Assembly: GCA_002399025.1 (NCBI GenBank)
Contig: DHCV01000018.1
Location: 1 to 30,975 of the forward strand
Reading direction: 5' to 3'
Length of the DNA stretch: 30,975 bases
Source of the DNA: Bacteroidales bacterium UBA4893
GTDB taxonomy: Bacteria > Bacteroidota > Bacteroidia > Bacteroidales > P3
Below are positions 1-6,295 of this stretch, piece by piece (positions within the stretch are counted from its first letter, which is position 1; each line of letters begins with the position of its first letter). The position numbers were made by a program, and so were the translations under genes. The notes under the pieces are model-generated. The model was not told the origin of the DNA. It did no database searches and was given only the letters and a program-made list of their open reading frames with translations.

Positions 1-39
1 AATATATATTATTAGAAGTTCCCATAACAATTAAAATCA

Positions 40-47
40 TATATTTG
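40..47 (+). promoter_or_regulatory. Bacteroidota -7 promoter element of the TPR gene
   Basis: TATATTTG matches the Bacteroidota -7 consensus TAnnTTTG and lies 22 bp before the ATG at 70. I see no convincing TTG-type -33 box upstream. The call rests on the match and its position. Confidence 0.55.
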
Positions 48-69
48 CAGAAATTTAAAAGAAATAAAT

Positions 70-915
70 ATGAAAAAGCTTTTATTAACCCTAATCATTT
101 CATTATTTTGCTTTAACCTTTATTCTCAAAGTGCAAATGAACTATTTAATCAATCAATAAAGTATGCTAACGCAAATGACTTGAAGAAAGCAGAAAAAAC
201 CACAAAAGAATTAATTAAAAATTATCCAAATGATGAGGATATTCATTTATATTGGAACAATTTAGGAGCTTTTCAATCAAATCAGGGAAATAATAAGGAA
301 GCACTTAAATCATTCTCTAAGTCTTTCGAATTAAATGATAAATATGGCGTTGCATTATTAAACAGGGCTAAAACATATAGAGATCTTGAACAATTTGATA
401 ATGCAATTATTGATTATAAAAATGTTATTAAATTAGATACTAATAATGAAGAAGCTCTTTTTGATTTAGCAATGCTTTTAAGTAAAAGAGAAGATTATGC
501 AAATGCACAAGTATATTATGAAAAGCTTATTGCATCAAATCCTGAAGAGAACTATCCTGCTGCAATAAACTTAGTTATTGTTAAGAAAAGACAGGGAGAT
601 CTTGATGGTGCATTGTCTGATATGAATAAATTAATTGAAAAAATTCCTTCTAATGAATTTCTTTATGAAAACAGAGCAAATGTTTATAATAATAGAGCTG
701 ATATTTTAATGAATATGAAACGTTATGATGAAGCTTTTGTTGATATTGAAAAATCATTAGCTCTTGAACCTGATTATGTAACTGCAATTATTACAAAGGG
801 TGAAATATATTATTTTAAAGGAGATTATGGAAATGCTTGTATTTTCTTCAAAATAGCTCAAAGTAAAGGAGCTCCAAAAGAAAAATTGGATAAATATATG
901 AAAAACTGCAAGTAA
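70..915 (+). CDS. Secreted tetratricopeptide-repeat protein
   Basis: This 281-residue protein starts with a typical signal peptide (lysines at 2-3, a hydrophobic stretch to about residue 17, then LYSQ as the probable cleavage site). The rest, from about residue 24, is a series of roughly six or seven TPR helix pairs, with recurrent patterns such as YWNNLGAFQSNQGNNKEA, ALFDLAMLLSKREDYANA and AIITKGEIYYFKGDYGNA. TPR arrays bind other proteins or peptides. With no membrane anchor or lipobox visible, a periplasmic scaffold or adaptor role is likely, but the partner is unknown. It has its own -7 element and a hairpin terminator downstream, so it is probably monocistronic. The ATG is well placed relative to the signal peptide. 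Confidence 0.88.
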   Translation: MKKLLLTLIISLFCFNLYSQSANELFNQSIKYANANDLKKAEKTTKELIKNYPNDEDIHLYWNNLGAFQSNQGNNKEALKSFSKSFELNDKYGVALLNRAKTYRDLEQFDNAIIDYKNVIKLDTNNEEALFDLAMLLSKREDYANAQVYYEKLIASNPEENYPAAINLVIVKKRQGDLDGALSDMNKLIEKIPSNEFLYENRANVYNNRADILMNMKRYDEAFVDIEKSLALEPDYVTAIITKGEIYYFKGDYGNACIFFKIAQSKGAPKEKLDKYMKNCK

Positions 916-946
916 TTAATCAAAAAATAACTCTTCGTTTTATTTT

Positions 947-988
947 ATTGAAATCAAGGAATAATTTATTAAAGTCAAGGAATAATTT
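947..988. repeat. Tandem direct repeat, 2 x 21 bp
   Basis: Two adjacent 21-bp units (947-967 and 968-988) share TCAAGGAATAATTT and differ at only two positions near the start. The core ATTRRARTCAA resembles the core of another 21-bp-period repeat at 21610-21672. The repeat lies just after the TPR gene stop and before its terminator hairpin. Confidence 0.8.
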
Positions 989-995
989 TTTCTTT

Positions 996-1030
996 CTTCG
1001 TTTTAATTTATCGCAAACGAAGTTTTATTT
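996..1030 (+). terminator. Rho-independent terminator of the TPR gene
   Basis: CTTCGTTT (996-1003) pairs perfectly with AAACGAAG (1015-1022) across an 11-nt loop and is followed by TTTTATTT. It lies about 80 bp after the stop codon of the TPR gene, in the right orientation. Confidence 0.7.
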
Positions 1031-1160
1031 TCAGAGATAAAAAAGAGTTTAAAAATATAATTGTTGCTCTATTTTCTTCACCTCATAATATGAAAAAGTT
1101 GGGCAGTTGCATTTCTTCTTCTTTTTGGGTTTCATTGTTGTACGTGATTGGGTTGCTTCC

Positions 1161-1230
1161 GTCGTGCGGGATATGTTATCCCGCACTTCTTTATTATAAG
1201 GATTTATAATCCGATACTGATTCATTATTA
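1161..1230. repeat. REP-like double-hairpin element, copy A
   Basis: A perfect 10-bp hairpin, GTGCGGGATA (1164-1173) with TATCCCGCAC (1177-1186), is followed by a second hairpin, GGATT (1200-1204) with AATCC (1208-1212), and then by CGATA and TTCATTATTA. The same order of parts recurs in the same orientation at 1784-1875, on the other side of the lipoprotein gene. GC-rich paired hairpins in AT-rich intergenic DNA fit REP elements moved by RAYT-type tyrosine transposases. No such transposase is present here. Confidence 0.75.
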
Positions 1231-1266
1231 TTAATTACTTATAATTACAACGCCCAATCTGATACA

Positions 1267-1746
1267 CTACCTATCATGAAGCAAATGATTTATATTTTCA
1301 TCATTAGTGTATATTTCTCCATTATAAAAACTTTGTTTCTGATTATGTTCCTTAATCAAATAAAAAGTATCTTCTTTAGACTTTAATTTGAATAATGTAT
1401 CATTATAGCCTAATATCTGGAATGTATCATAATTAAATTTGATACTAAGAGAATCTATCATTCTCCATGTAGAATCCTCTGGAATAGTTTTGATACCTCT
1501 ACTTTCCCATATCCAAGATGTTGTGATATAAAAACCATAACCTCCTTTATAAAACTCACAAGCATATGATGTTTTGTTAAATTCCTTAAAATACTCATCC
1601 CATTCGTTCTTATGGATATTCCAAACTAATTTATTTTTCCCTGTTAGGATATTACTGATTTTTTCTTTTTTAGTTTCTTCTTTATTATTGCATTGTGCAA
1701 GCAATAACACAGAAAAAATAATAATAAAATATTTCTTTTTAGTCAT
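1267..1746 (-). CDS. Small lipoprotein of unknown function
   Basis: The 159-residue product has a lysine-rich start, a hydrophobic stretch at residues 6-17 and a lipobox ending LLLAQC, with Cys19 as the predicted lipidated residue. The sequence after the cysteine is rich in Asn, Lys and Glu, which suits a surface or periplasmic anchor region. The remaining ~125 residues contain several Trp and Tyr residues (NKLVWNIHKNEW, YGFYITTSWIWESRG) and look like a small beta-rich domain, but I recognise no family. The gene stands alone, bracketed by two REP-like elements in direct orientation, with no obvious promoter core just upstream. Confidence 0.72.
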   Translation of the reverse strand: MTKKKYFIIIFSVLLLAQCNNKEETKKEKISNILTGKNKLVWNIHKNEWDEYFKEFNKTSYACEFYKGGYGFYITTSWIWESRGIKTIPEDSTWRMIDSLSIKFNYDTFQILGYNDTLFKLKSKEDTFYLIKEHNQKQSFYNGEIYTNDENINHLLHDR

Positions 1747-1783
1747 TAGTCCATTATTTATATAATTAAATTTTGGATATTAC

Positions 1784-1875
1784 GTCGTGCGGGAGTACTT
1801 ATCAACTTTGTCGCTTTGCAAAACAAAGAAATCCCGCACTACGGAATTTTCAATCCGATATTTATTCATTATTAA
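1784..1875. repeat. REP-like double-hairpin element, copy B
   Basis: GTGCGGGA (1787-1794) pairs with TCCCGCAC (1832-1839). The longer loop contains a nested CTTTG/CAAAG pair (1806-1810 and 1824-1828). A second imperfect hairpin follows, CGGAATT with AATCCG (1842-1857), then CGATA and TTCATTATTA. Outer stem, second hairpin and tail match copy A in the same orientation; only the loop of the first hairpin differs in length. Confidence 0.75.
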
Positions 1876-2080
1876 CTTTTTATTTGTTTCCAAAGTTCAA
1901 AGTTAGGGAAATATTTTAATGTGTTGTTAATTCTCTTCTATTTTATTTTTTCTTTTTGATTTCATTAATGAGATATGAGTTTCGTGCTTGAAAATTAATT
2001 AGACTTTTCTTTGTAAATAATCCTTATAATTTTGAAATTATGTAGGGAATAATTCTTCCTAAACGGCGAATAAATCTACT

Positions 2081-2117
2081 AACTCCTTATAAAAAACTTA
2101 TTAAACGAGGAGTTTTT
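2081..2117 (+). terminator. Terminator-like hairpin
   Basis: AACTCCT (2081-2087) pairs with AGGAGTT (2108-2114), followed by TTT. The 20-nt loop and short T run make it weak, and no + strand gene ends nearby. Confidence 0.35.
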
Positions 2118-2122
2118 ACCCC

Positions 2123-2191
2123 AAAGATGCACATCATTTGATACGAAAGATGTGCATCTTTCACTATAAAAGATGTGCATCTTTTTTTATA
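2123..2191. repeat. Palindrome array 1: three units at exact 23-bp period
   Basis: AAAGATG starts at 2123, 2146 and 2169, exactly 23 bp apart. Units 2 and 3 carry AAAGATGTGCATCTTT: 7-bp arms around a 2-bp centre, with a 7-bp spacer to the next unit. Unit 1 has CA in the centre and a slightly degraded right arm. Because of the inverted centre, 2123-2135 and 2149-2161 form a perfect 13-bp stem with a 13-nt loop. The last palindrome runs into a T tract, so it could also act as a + strand terminator. Confidence 0.85.
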
Positions 2192-2401
2192 ATATTTTAG
2201 GAATTGGAGTTTGCTCTCCAGAAATTGAATTTAGGATAAATAGTCCTAAATAAACCTAATGAATGGTTTACATCTGCAAATATACGAAATTATTTTGAAT
2301 ATAACGTTGTATTTTTATTTTTGATTGATGTTTTTAGAAAGGGAGATTGATTTGTAAATTGAATTTTTGAATTGTATTTCCACGTATTCTATTCTTATCT
2401 T

Positions 2402-2474
2402 AATTACCCCTAACCCCTAAAGGGGAACAAGGAATGCGTCAGCCAAGTCCCCTTCAGGGGATATAGGAGTAATT
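2402..2474. repeat. MITE-like imperfect inverted repeat
   Basis: The left arm (2402-2428) begins AATTACCCCTA and the right arm (2445-2474) reads AATTACTCCTA on the other strand. The ~30-bp arms match with a few differences. Each arm also holds its own small hairpin, CCCCT/AGGGG (2414-2425 and 2449-2460). This fits a small non-autonomous mobile or dispersed repeat; no transposase is linked to it. Confidence 0.65.
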
Positions 2475-2515
2475 TGGGATTCTATTTGGGTACGCACAAG
2501 GCTTTCCTTTAAATC

Positions 2516-4372
2516 TTAAAAAGGAAAAATCATTGGCAATACGAATATCATTATTATTCCCAAAATCAATTGTAATGGTAATCCTACCTTAACGTAGTCC
2601 ATGAATGTGTAGCGTCCTGCTGACATTACTAAAGCGTTGGGTGGGGTTGAGAATGGACTTGCAAAACACATGCTCGCCGATACTGCTACTGCAAATAGCA
2701 TTGGTATTGGACTTACTCCAATGGTTAGGGCGATTTGGAGGGCTATTGGTGCGAATAGTACTGCTGTGGCTGTATTGCTGATAAACATTGTTAGTAGTGA
2801 GGTTGCAAAATAGACTGCTGCCAAAACTACATAGGGTCCTGAGCCTCCTGCAACATCAACTATTAGTTCTGAAAAGGCTGCTGCTCCTCCTGTTTTTTCA
2901 ATTGCTATGGACATTGGTAGCATGGCTGCTATCAAAACTATGCTTTCCCAGTTTATAGTCTTGTAGGCTGCTTCCACATTGGTAAAGCATCCTGAAAGTA
3001 CCATGAGTACTGCTGCAATCATAACTGCCGTAACGGATGGGACTATATTAAATACCATCGCCAAAACCATAAGTATCATTATTGTTGCTGCTACTGGTGC
3101 TTTGTAGTTGAGTTTTAGCTTAGAGCCTTCTTCTATTGTTTTGCCAAGCACCAACCAATCTGCCTGCTCATCATTCAAAAGGGCAATATCCTTCCATTGT
3201 CCTTGAACCAATAGGACGTCTCCTGAGTGCATCCTCTCATCTTTCAAATCTTGAAGTATATACTTATCACTTCGTTGGATTCCAAGGATATTTACATGGT
3301 ATTTCTCCCTAAAGCCCGAATCTTTTATCTTCTTATTGACTAATTTTGAGCTTGACATTAAGACCAATTCTGTTATCCCAATTGAATCGAAACGTAGGTC
3401 TGCCAATGGGTCATGATTTATTCTTTCGGGACGATCAGTATGTTCCAATTCCAAATTATATTCTTTTGCAAACTCAACAACGTTCTCCAAATTGCCCTTC
3501 AAATACAATATATCATCAACCTCAATTATTGTTGTAGCCTTAGCAAAGGTTTGTAGTGGTGCTTTCTTAAATGGGTTCTTGTCTTGAGATTTCCTTCTTA
3601 TTTCCAAAACATCAATTTGATAGTTTTGAGGTATGTTAAGCTCCGAAAGTCTGTTCTCAATCAAGAGTGAATCTTCCTTAACCTTAACTCTATATAGGTT
3701 TTGTGAGAGCTGATACTCATCAACCAAATCTCCCAACGATTTACCACTATTCTCATTATCGTTGTGCTTATTGTCCTTAGAAAGGAAATACTTACTAAGA
3801 GGGTAAAGCACAATCATTCCCACAACAACACAAATAATTCCTACTGGCAAGAAAGTAAAGAAAGATAGTTCTCCAAAGCCTGAATCTTTTAGGGTATTGC
3901 TAATAACAAGGTTGGGAGGCGTACCAATCAAAGTCATCATTCCTCCTAAGCTGCTTGCAAATGCTAATGGCATTAGAAATCTACTTGGGCTTGCTTTAGC
4001 TCCAATTGCCACGCTGATAACTATTGGCATAAGTAGTGCAACTGTTCCTGTATTGCTCACAAAAGCTCCAATTGATGAGGTGAGTAGCATAATTAGGAAG
4101 AAAAGCTTGGTTTTGCTTTCTCCTGCAAGTGATATAATCTTATCACTAATAGTTTTTGCTAATCCTGTTTGGAAAATTGCTCCACCAACAACAAATAGTC
4201 CAATCATCATTATTACTACATTGTTTGAAAAACCACTTAGGGCTTCTTGAGGGGTGAGTACTCCAAATACCATTAAGAAAAGTAAAGCACATAATGCGAC
4301 AATATCTGAACGGATTTTGCCTGAAATAAAGAATATAATGCTTAGGGCAAGAATTACTAATGTGATTATCAT
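2516..4372 (-). CDS. SLC13/DASS-type sodium-anion symporter with two RCK_C domains
   Basis: The 618-residue inner-membrane protein has the two-fold repeat of the SLC13 (divalent anion:Na+ symporter) family: about six N-terminal membrane segments, a soluble middle, and about six C-terminal segments. The signature loops are visible in both halves: SNTGTVALLMPI with GTPPNLVISN in the first, and SNTATAVLFAPIALQIA with FSTPPNALVMSAG in the second. The soluble middle (roughly residues 210-395) contains two successive RCK_C/TrkA-C-like domains, probably regulatory ligand-binding modules. Family members carry sulfate, phosphate or dicarboxylates; the substrate cannot be read from the sequence. The gene stands alone with its own promoter core and a leader of about 70 nt. 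Confidence 0.9.
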   Translation of the reverse strand: MIITLVILALSIIFFISGKIRSDIVALCALLFLMVFGVLTPQEALSGFSNNVVIMMIGLFVVGGAIFQTGLAKTISDKIISLAGESKTKLFFLIMLLTSSIGAFVSNTGTVALLMPIVISVAIGAKASPSRFLMPLAFASSLGGMMTLIGTPPNLVISNTLKDSGFGELSFFTFLPVGIICVVVGMIVLYPLSKYFLSKDNKHNDNENSGKSLGDLVDEYQLSQNLYRVKVKEDSLLIENRLSELNIPQNYQIDVLEIRRKSQDKNPFKKAPLQTFAKATTIIEVDDILYLKGNLENVVEFAKEYNLELEHTDRPERINHDPLADLRFDSIGITELVLMSSSKLVNKKIKDSGFREKYHVNILGIQRSDKYILQDLKDERMHSGDVLLVQGQWKDIALLNDEQADWLVLGKTIEEGSKLKLNYKAPVAATIMILMVLAMVFNIVPSVTAVMIAAVLMVLSGCFTNVEAAYKTINWESIVLIAAMLPMSIAIEKTGGAAAFSELIVDVAGGSGPYVVLAAVYFATSLLTMFISNTATAVLFAPIALQIALTIGVSPIPMLFAVAVSASMCFASPFSTPPNALVMSAGRYTFMDYVKVGLPLQLILGIIMIFVLPMIFPF

Positions 4373-4449
4373 AATTATTAAATCTTATGGTGCTAACTTT
4401 TGAAACAAAAACTTATTCAATATATTACTATAAAGTAGTATATTATTTG

Positions 4450-4457
4450 CAAAATTA
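4450..4457 (-). promoter_or_regulatory. -7 promoter element of the SLC13 transporter gene
   Basis: Read on the minus strand, TAATTTTG fits TAnnTTTG. It lies about 78 bp before the transporter ATG. No good -33 box is visible. An imperfect inverted repeat with TACTA/TAGTA arms falls in the predicted leader (about 4420-4446). Confidence 0.4.
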
Positions 4458-4534
4458 CTATTTTTATTTTCAAAAAAGAAACCTTTGGTAGATTTTGGAC
4501 TGATTTGAGGGTTATTTTATTTTCTTTTGGGCAT

Positions 4535-4573
4535 AAAAAAATGCGATAAACCTTTTTATTTGATTTATCGCAT
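4535..4573 (-). terminator. Rho-independent terminator of the thrS-rplS operon
   Basis: On the minus strand a perfect 10-bp stem, ATGCGATAAA with TTTATCGCAT (4564-4573 and 4541-4550), with a 13-nt loop, runs directly into six T residues (4535-4540). It begins 22 bp after the rplS stop codon. Confidence 0.9.
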
Positions 4574-4594
4574 CTGTGACTAAGTTTAGAAAGA

Positions 4595-4948
4595 CTAATG
4601 TCTCTTTTCTTTGATTCTTGCTTTCTTTCCTGTTAGTCCTCTTAGGTAGAAGATTCTTGCTCTGCGAACAACTCCTCTTTTGTTTACAACAATCTCTTCA
4701 ATAAATGGTGAAGAGTAAGGAAATATTCTTTCAATTCCAATTCCTCCAGAGACTTTTCTTACTGTGAATGTTTTAGTCATGCCTTCTCCTGCACATTGAA
4801 TAACATCTCCTCTAAAAAGCTGGATACGTTCTTTATTTCCTTCTTTAATCTTGTATGATACTGTGATTGTATCTCCAGCCTTAAACTTAGGGAACTCTCT
4901 GCTCTCAGTTAGGCTGTCAACATATTTCATTAATTCTGGCTTACTCAT
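4595..4948 (-). CDS. rplS: Large ribosomal subunit protein bL19
   Basis: The 117-residue product matches bL19 over its full length: the N-terminal KFKAGDTITVSYKIKEG, the core GDVIQCAGEGMTKTFTVRKVSGGIGIERIFPYSSPFIEEI, and the basic tail RRARIFYLRGLTGKKARIKEKR. bL19 sits at the 30S-50S interface. The gene starts 39 bp after rplT in the same direction and is followed at once by a strong terminator, so it is the last gene of the thrS-infC-rpmI-rplT operon. In many bacteria rplS instead follows rpsP-rimM-trmD, so this linkage is less usual. Confidence 0.97.
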   Translation of the reverse strand: MSKPELMKYVDSLTESREFPKFKAGDTITVSYKIKEGNKERIQLFRGDVIQCAGEGMTKTFTVRKVSGGIGIERIFPYSSPFIEEIVVNKRGVVRRARIFYLRGLTGKKARIKEKRH

Positions 4949-4987
4949 TTTTCTTTTTTCTTTAAGGGATTTAACAACTTAAATTAA

Positions 4988-5335
4988 TTATTTCTTCACT
5001 TGTTTAACAACAGCTGCGAAAGCTTCTGGATGATTCATTGCTAAGTCTGCAAGAACCTTTCTGTTAAGCTCAATATTGTTTTTGTGAAGTAGTCCCATGA
5101 ATACTGAGTAAGAAACTTCGTTCTGACGACAAGCGGCATTTATACGGTTAATCCATAATGCACGGAACTCTCTTTTCTTGTTTTTTCTATCGCGGTAAGC
5201 ATACTGTTGTCCTTTTTCCCATTTGTTCTTTGCAACAGTCCAAACGTTCTTACCTCTTCCCCAAAAGCCTTTGGTGCGTTTTAGGATTTTTTTTCTGCGG
5301 GCTCTTGATGCAACCGCATTTACTGATCTTGGCAT
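4988..5335 (-). CDS. rplT: Large ribosomal subunit protein bL20
   Basis: The 115-residue protein is a full-length bL20. It has the very basic N-terminal arm (MPRSVNAVASRARRKKILKR) followed by FWGRGKNVWTVAKNKWEKGQQYAYRDRKNKKREFRALWINRINAA and the C-terminal globular domain. bL20 is an early 50S assembly protein. In enterobacteria it also represses rpmI-rplT translation through leader RNA. A 98-nt gap separates rpmI and rplT here and could hold such a site, but I cannot show a bL20-binding structure in it. No Shine-Dalgarno sequence precedes the ATG. Confidence 0.97.
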   Translation of the reverse strand: MPRSVNAVASRARRKKILKRTKGFWGRGKNVWTVAKNKWEKGQQYAYRDRKNKKREFRALWINRINAACRQNEVSYSVFMGLLHKNNIELNRKVLADLAMNHPEAFAAVVKQVKK

Positions 5336-5433
5336 AATTTTTTCATTTTTTTTCGTATTAGCGTTCTATCAACTACGATTAGAATCTTTTTGTGCTAAAT
5401 ACAATGGTTAATAACTCCGTTAATTTGCAATAA

Positions 5434-5628
5434 TTACATGATAAGCATTTTCTTAACATTAGACTCATCTGCTTTAGAAACAGTGTCAGAGTATGCTAAG
5501 TTTCTTTTTTGTTTTGTAGTCTTCTTTGTTAAGATGTGACTATGGTACGCATGCTTTCTCTTAATTTTGCCTGTTCCAGTTAGCATAAAACGTTTTTTAG
5601 CACTGGATTTAGTTTTCATTTTTGGCAT
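5434..5628 (-). CDS. rpmI: Large ribosomal subunit protein bL35
   Basis: The 64-residue, strongly basic protein has the bL35 pattern MPKMKTKSSAKKRFMLTGTG-KIKRKHAYHSHILTKKT. It is of normal family length. It lies between infC and rplT, the conserved order. An AAGGACG sequence a few bases before the ATG could act as a weak Shine-Dalgarno. A small hairpin (CTACTT/AAGTAG, 5664-5679) sits in the 67-nt gap after infC. Confidence 0.95.
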   Translation of the reverse strand: MPKMKTKSSAKKRFMLTGTGKIKRKHAYHSHILTKKTTKQKRNLAYSDTVSKADESNVKKMLIM

Positions 5629-5663
5629 TTTACGTCCTTTTTATTTGTTTATTATTAATTTAC

Positions 5664-5679
5664 CTACTTTCACAAGTAG
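5664..5679 (-). promoter_or_regulatory. Small hairpin between infC and rpmI
   Basis: CTACTT and AAGTAG form a 6-bp stem with a 4-nt loop in the infC-rpmI gap. There is no T run after it on the minus strand, so it is more likely an RNA-processing or translational element than a terminator. Function is unproven. Confidence 0.35.
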
Positions 5680-5695
5680 ATTTTATTTAGTTTTC

Positions 5696-6247
5696 TTATT
5701 TCTTTGGAGCAATAATCATCATCATTTTCTTGCCTTCAAGCTTTGGAAGCATTTCGGGTTTGCCGTATTCCAATAAAGCTTCAGCAAATTTTAGAAGTTG
5801 AGTTTCGCCTTGGTCTTTATAAATAATTGTTCTTCCTCTAAAAAACACTTCAACCTTAACTTTATTACCTTCTTGCAAGAAGCGAATGGCATGCTTTAGT
5901 TTGAAGTTAAAATCATGTTCATCGGTTTGAGGCCCTAAACGAATTTCTTTAACAACAATCTTAACATTTTTAGCCTTCATTTCCTTCTGCTTCTTTTTCT
6001 GTTCGTAAAGGAATTTTTGATAATCAATTATCTTACAAACAGGTGGGTTGGCAGTAGGAGATATCTCTACTAAATCTAAGTTCAAACTATCAGCCATCTT
6101 TATGGCTTCTTTAATGTTAAAGATGCCTGGCTCAATATTTTCACCAACTACTCGAACAACGGGTGCAGTTATATTATTATTAATCTTGTGTAGTTCTTCT
6201 TTTCTTTGTATTGGTGATTTTTTGTTAAATGGAATTGTTGCTATAAT
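5696..6247 (-). CDS. infC: Translation initiation factor IF-3, predicted AUU start
   Basis: IF-3 binds the 30S subunit and checks initiator tRNA and start-codon pairing. The C-terminal domain (KEMKAKNVKIVVKEIRLG, then KLKHAIRFLQEGNKVKVEVFFRGR) and the N-domain end LDLVEISPTANPPVCKIIDYQKF are typical. The first in-frame ATG, at 6097, falls inside the N-domain and would remove its first strands and helix. Reading upstream, the frame stays open through PVVRVVGENIEPGIFNIKEA to a stop at 6248-6250. The only usable starts there are ATT (6245-6247) or ATA (6242-6244), 5 or 8 nt after a perfect AGGAGG. With ATT the protein is 183 residues, the normal IF-3 size. AUU is the start codon of E. coli infC, where it lets IF-3 limit its own synthesis. 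The N-terminal ~30 residues are poorly conserved. Confidence 0.93.
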   Translation of the reverse strand: MIATIPFNKKSPIQRKEELHKINNNITAPVVRVVGENIEPGIFNIKEAIKMADSLNLDLVEISPTANPPVCKIIDYQKFLYEQKKKQKEMKAKNVKIVVKEIRLGPQTDEHDFNFKLKHAIRFLQEGNKVKVEVFFRGRTIIYKDQGETQLLKFAEALLEYGKPEMLPKLEGKKMMMIIAPKK

Positions 6248-6252
6248 TTATT

Positions 6253-6258
6253 CCTCCT
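6253..6258 (-). promoter_or_regulatory. Strong Shine-Dalgarno sequence of infC
   Basis: AGGAGG on the minus strand lies 5 nt before the ATT codon at 6247-6245. It is the only perfect Shine-Dalgarno hexamer seen before a gene in this window, and it fixes the start of infC far upstream of the first ATG. Confidence 0.85.
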
Positions 6259-6295
6259 ATTTTAATTAAACAATTATTTTTCTTTATATATCTTT

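Larger units (their letters stand above)
916..1266. other. Intergenic region with terminator, 21-bp tandem and REP-like hairpins
   Basis: No convincing gene lies between the TPR gene and the lipoprotein gene. The stretch holds a 2 x 21-bp tandem (947-988), a terminator hairpin (996-1030) and a REP-like double hairpin (1161-1230), each listed separately. I see nothing else in it. Confidence 0.7.
1747..2515. other. 769-bp gene-free, repeat-rich intergenic region
   Basis: No supportable gene is present on either strand. In order it holds REP-like copy B (1784-1875), a terminator-like hairpin (2081-2117), three 16-bp palindromes at 23-bp period (2123-2191), a minus-strand TATATTTG promoter-like core (2277-2284, read as CAAATATA on +) with no assigned gene, and a MITE-like inverted repeat (2402-2474). 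Confidence 0.65.

Noticed and set aside
1574..1765. A 63-residue plus-strand frame opposite the lipoprotein gene
   Set aside because: It is the antisense of a convincing lipoprotein signal and body and has no start signals of its own.
3897..4250. A 117-residue plus-strand frame opposite the SLC13 transporter
   Set aside because: It lies antisense to conserved membrane segments, and its hydrophobic composition is a by-product of them.
2516..4372. RCK_C domains in the transporter as evidence for a potassium channel or Trk system
   Set aside because: The membrane parts carry SLC13-type SNT and TPPN motifs in both halves; RCK_C insertions are a common variant of this family.
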